From assembly GCF_901709675.1 (NCBI RefSeq), contig NC_051091.1:12186967-12250966 (forward strand): DNA of 64,000 bases, written 5' to 3'. The number at the start of each line of letters is the position of its first letter. The first letter of the stretch is position 1. A model generated the notes under the pieces. That model had not been told where the DNA came from. It was given only the letters and a program-made list of their open reading frames with translations, and made no database searches. The translations under genes and the position numbers were made by a program. This document shows, in pieces, positions 62,345-64,000 of this stretch. Origin of the DNA: Syngnathus acus (lineage: Eukaryota; Chordata; Actinopteri; Syngnathiformes; Syngnathidae).

Positions 62345-64000
62345 CTGAGGACACGACACCATGACATTGCTTGTAAGACTCAATTTAGTAAACAATGAAA
62401 TTAAAAGAACATTACAATCTTCCGCAATGAATAGAGAGAAACTTCGAGTTGTCTGTGCATATTCATAAATACATAGATAAATAGTTCTCATTTTATAGAC
62501 TTGCAAAGATTCTAGAATGACCTTGGCGGCCGCATACGTAAGCGCACAAGACGACGATGGCAATCTCGCAGGACATCAGTCTAATCTGGCTGATCTCCGA
62601 ATGGTCGTTGAGGAGAAATACGAGATTACCTTGGAAGAGGTCGGATGTCACTGGAAGCGTGTGTGTGTGTGTGTGCGCGCGTGCGTGTGTGTGTGTGTGT
62701 GTGTGTTGGAGGGGGGGCATGCCACCTCTGCATTTACTTCGAGTGGGTGAGTATGATTTAAAGGATAAGGTCTTAGCGGCTTAACAGCATCACATCCAAA
62801 TCATGAGGTCAGATATATTGCATCTTCTTCTCACACACACACAATGAAGAGCTTTACTGTGCGCAGTTACCATTAAGTTCAATGGCGAATGCAATCGGGT
62901 TTTAATGGGCACCTGATTAAAACGGAAACTGGCTCGGCCGATGAAATACGTCACTCAAATCACTTTTAGTTGCAAGGCACATGAACCCAAAAGCTCCAAT
63001 TTGGCTCAGCCGTGATCATTAGCAGCTTCTTCGAGGCTTTTCCATTACGGCTCACTCTTTGGCAAGCTACTCAAGATAACTTTAGTCACTGTAGAAAGAT
63101 GTAGTAAAAGGATTTACATCTTTGGCGTAAGTCAGCTTGATCAATCAATTGCAGGTGATATATGTGCATCTGAACTTTCCTATAAAATTCTCTGAAGAAC
63201 ACATTTTACATCCAAGCCACACCAGTGTCAAGATTTCACTGATGCTTATTTCCAGAAGATCAGAAACCTGAAGCTCACGTTTCAATTTCACCTGGTCCAC
63301 GCATTTCTCAGGCAGCGGTCAGCCAGTCATCTGATTAACACGTGTAAAAGTATTATCCTTTAAGCAGCAGTTATCACAGCCTGCGTGCTGTCAAGTCCCA
63401 GCTGGTCTCTTATCTAAAGAGAGCCACAGAGTCTGAAATGATAGCCGTCCTACACTGGCCAAGGGCAAAGAGACATCCCACCATTGCTGTTTAAACTACG
63501 TTGACTTATAGCATTACAGATGTGATGTCTTCCATATTCGGCCTGTGGGACATTTAATACAAAAAAAAAAAAAAATTATATAATATTACAGAATATTATA
63601 CGAAACTGTATTGCATTATGTAATTAAATTAAGTGAAATAGAATAATTTAGAATAATTTTTATTCACTTGACTGAATAGAAATGAACGATTCCAATGAAA
63701 CCACCTGCAAAATGTTCAGCAAGGATGCCGTTTGTGTGCTCTTCCAGTCAGGTTGTGGTCAGCTCATGTTTCTGTCTCAAAAACACACACCGAGGTGACT
63801 GTTTATCTTCTGGCTAAAATAGGTCATTGTATGCAGCTATGAGCTACCTTTGCTGTCAGTCCACACACATAAAGAGGAGGCCGCTTCAGGAAAAACAGGG
63901 CGAGCCGGAGATCTGACAACGTAGTAAGCTAATTCTCTTTGATTTATTCAGCCAGGATATGCCCTGACTTCTCTGGACAGTTGATAAAAAGACAAATTCC
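62345..64000 (-). other. cacna2d2 intron upstream of the first visible exon
   Basis: No further exon of cacna2d2 was recognised up to the right edge. The expected next upstream exon (human VNYSYAAVQIPTDIY region) is therefore outside the window or not visible. It holds a GT/GC microsatellite at 62659-62706 and a short A run near 63561-63575. Confidence 0.5.
62659..62706. repeat. GT/GC dinucleotide microsatellite
   Basis: Alternating GT interrupted by GCGCGC and GTGC, about 48 bp long. It is alternating purine-pyrimidine sequence in a cacna2d2 intron. Confidence 0.9.

Overview
This is a gene-rich stretch of a ray-finned fish (teleost, probably percomorph) nuclear chromosome. The evidence is vertebrate genes split by short GT-AG introns, a Rex3-type LINE ending in a GATG repeat, tRNA-derived SINE pieces, hAT-type MITEs and many microsatellites. 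There are no operons, CRISPR arrays or other prokaryotic features.

Seven protein genes can be read. From left to right they are tardbp (minus, 5' part only, 1-994), gnb1 (minus, 4071-6903, complete 340 aa), the homologue of human C3orf18 (plus, 14229-15688, 163 aa), an hmga2-type AT-hook gene (minus, 17467-18986, 113 aa), mst1/HGFL (minus, 21839-31203, 18 exons, 727 aa), abhd14b (plus, 32188-33307, 211 aa) and cacna2d2 (minus, 36910-62344, 32 exons, 5' part outside the window). A tRNA-Arg(CCT) gene lies inside an hmga2 intron. I built the exon models by hand. The frames join across every junction, and product lengths match the human proteins closely (340/340 for gnb1, 727/711 for mst1, 211/210 for abhd14b, 163/162 for c3orf18), which supports the models.

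mst1, abhd14b, c3orf18 and cacna2d2 all have human counterparts in 3p21, so this half is a conserved neighbourhood. gnb1 and tardbp are 1p36 genes in human, and HMGA2 is a 12q14 gene, so the left part is a fish-specific arrangement. mst1 and abhd14b are head to head with about 0.3 kb between them; abhd14b and cacna2d2 are tail to tail, as are c3orf18 and hmga2. I see no shared pathway. The genes are an RNA-binding protein, a G-protein beta subunit, a small membrane protein, an architectural chromatin protein, a dead-protease growth factor, a small hydrolase-fold deacetylase and a calcium-channel subunit.

The most notable observations are these. Two transposons with intact target-site duplications sit 34 nt and 19 nt upstream of two different splice acceptors in mst1. 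Three unrelated introns use GC donors with the same GCAAGT sequence. The hmga2 intron 3, which is huge in mammals, is only 77 bp here, while let-7 seed sites remain just after the stop codon. A 1.5-kb inverted-repeat element carries its own tandem modules. A short repeat family occurs five times, always in the same orientation, in the cacna2d2 introns. I found no clearly new biological system.
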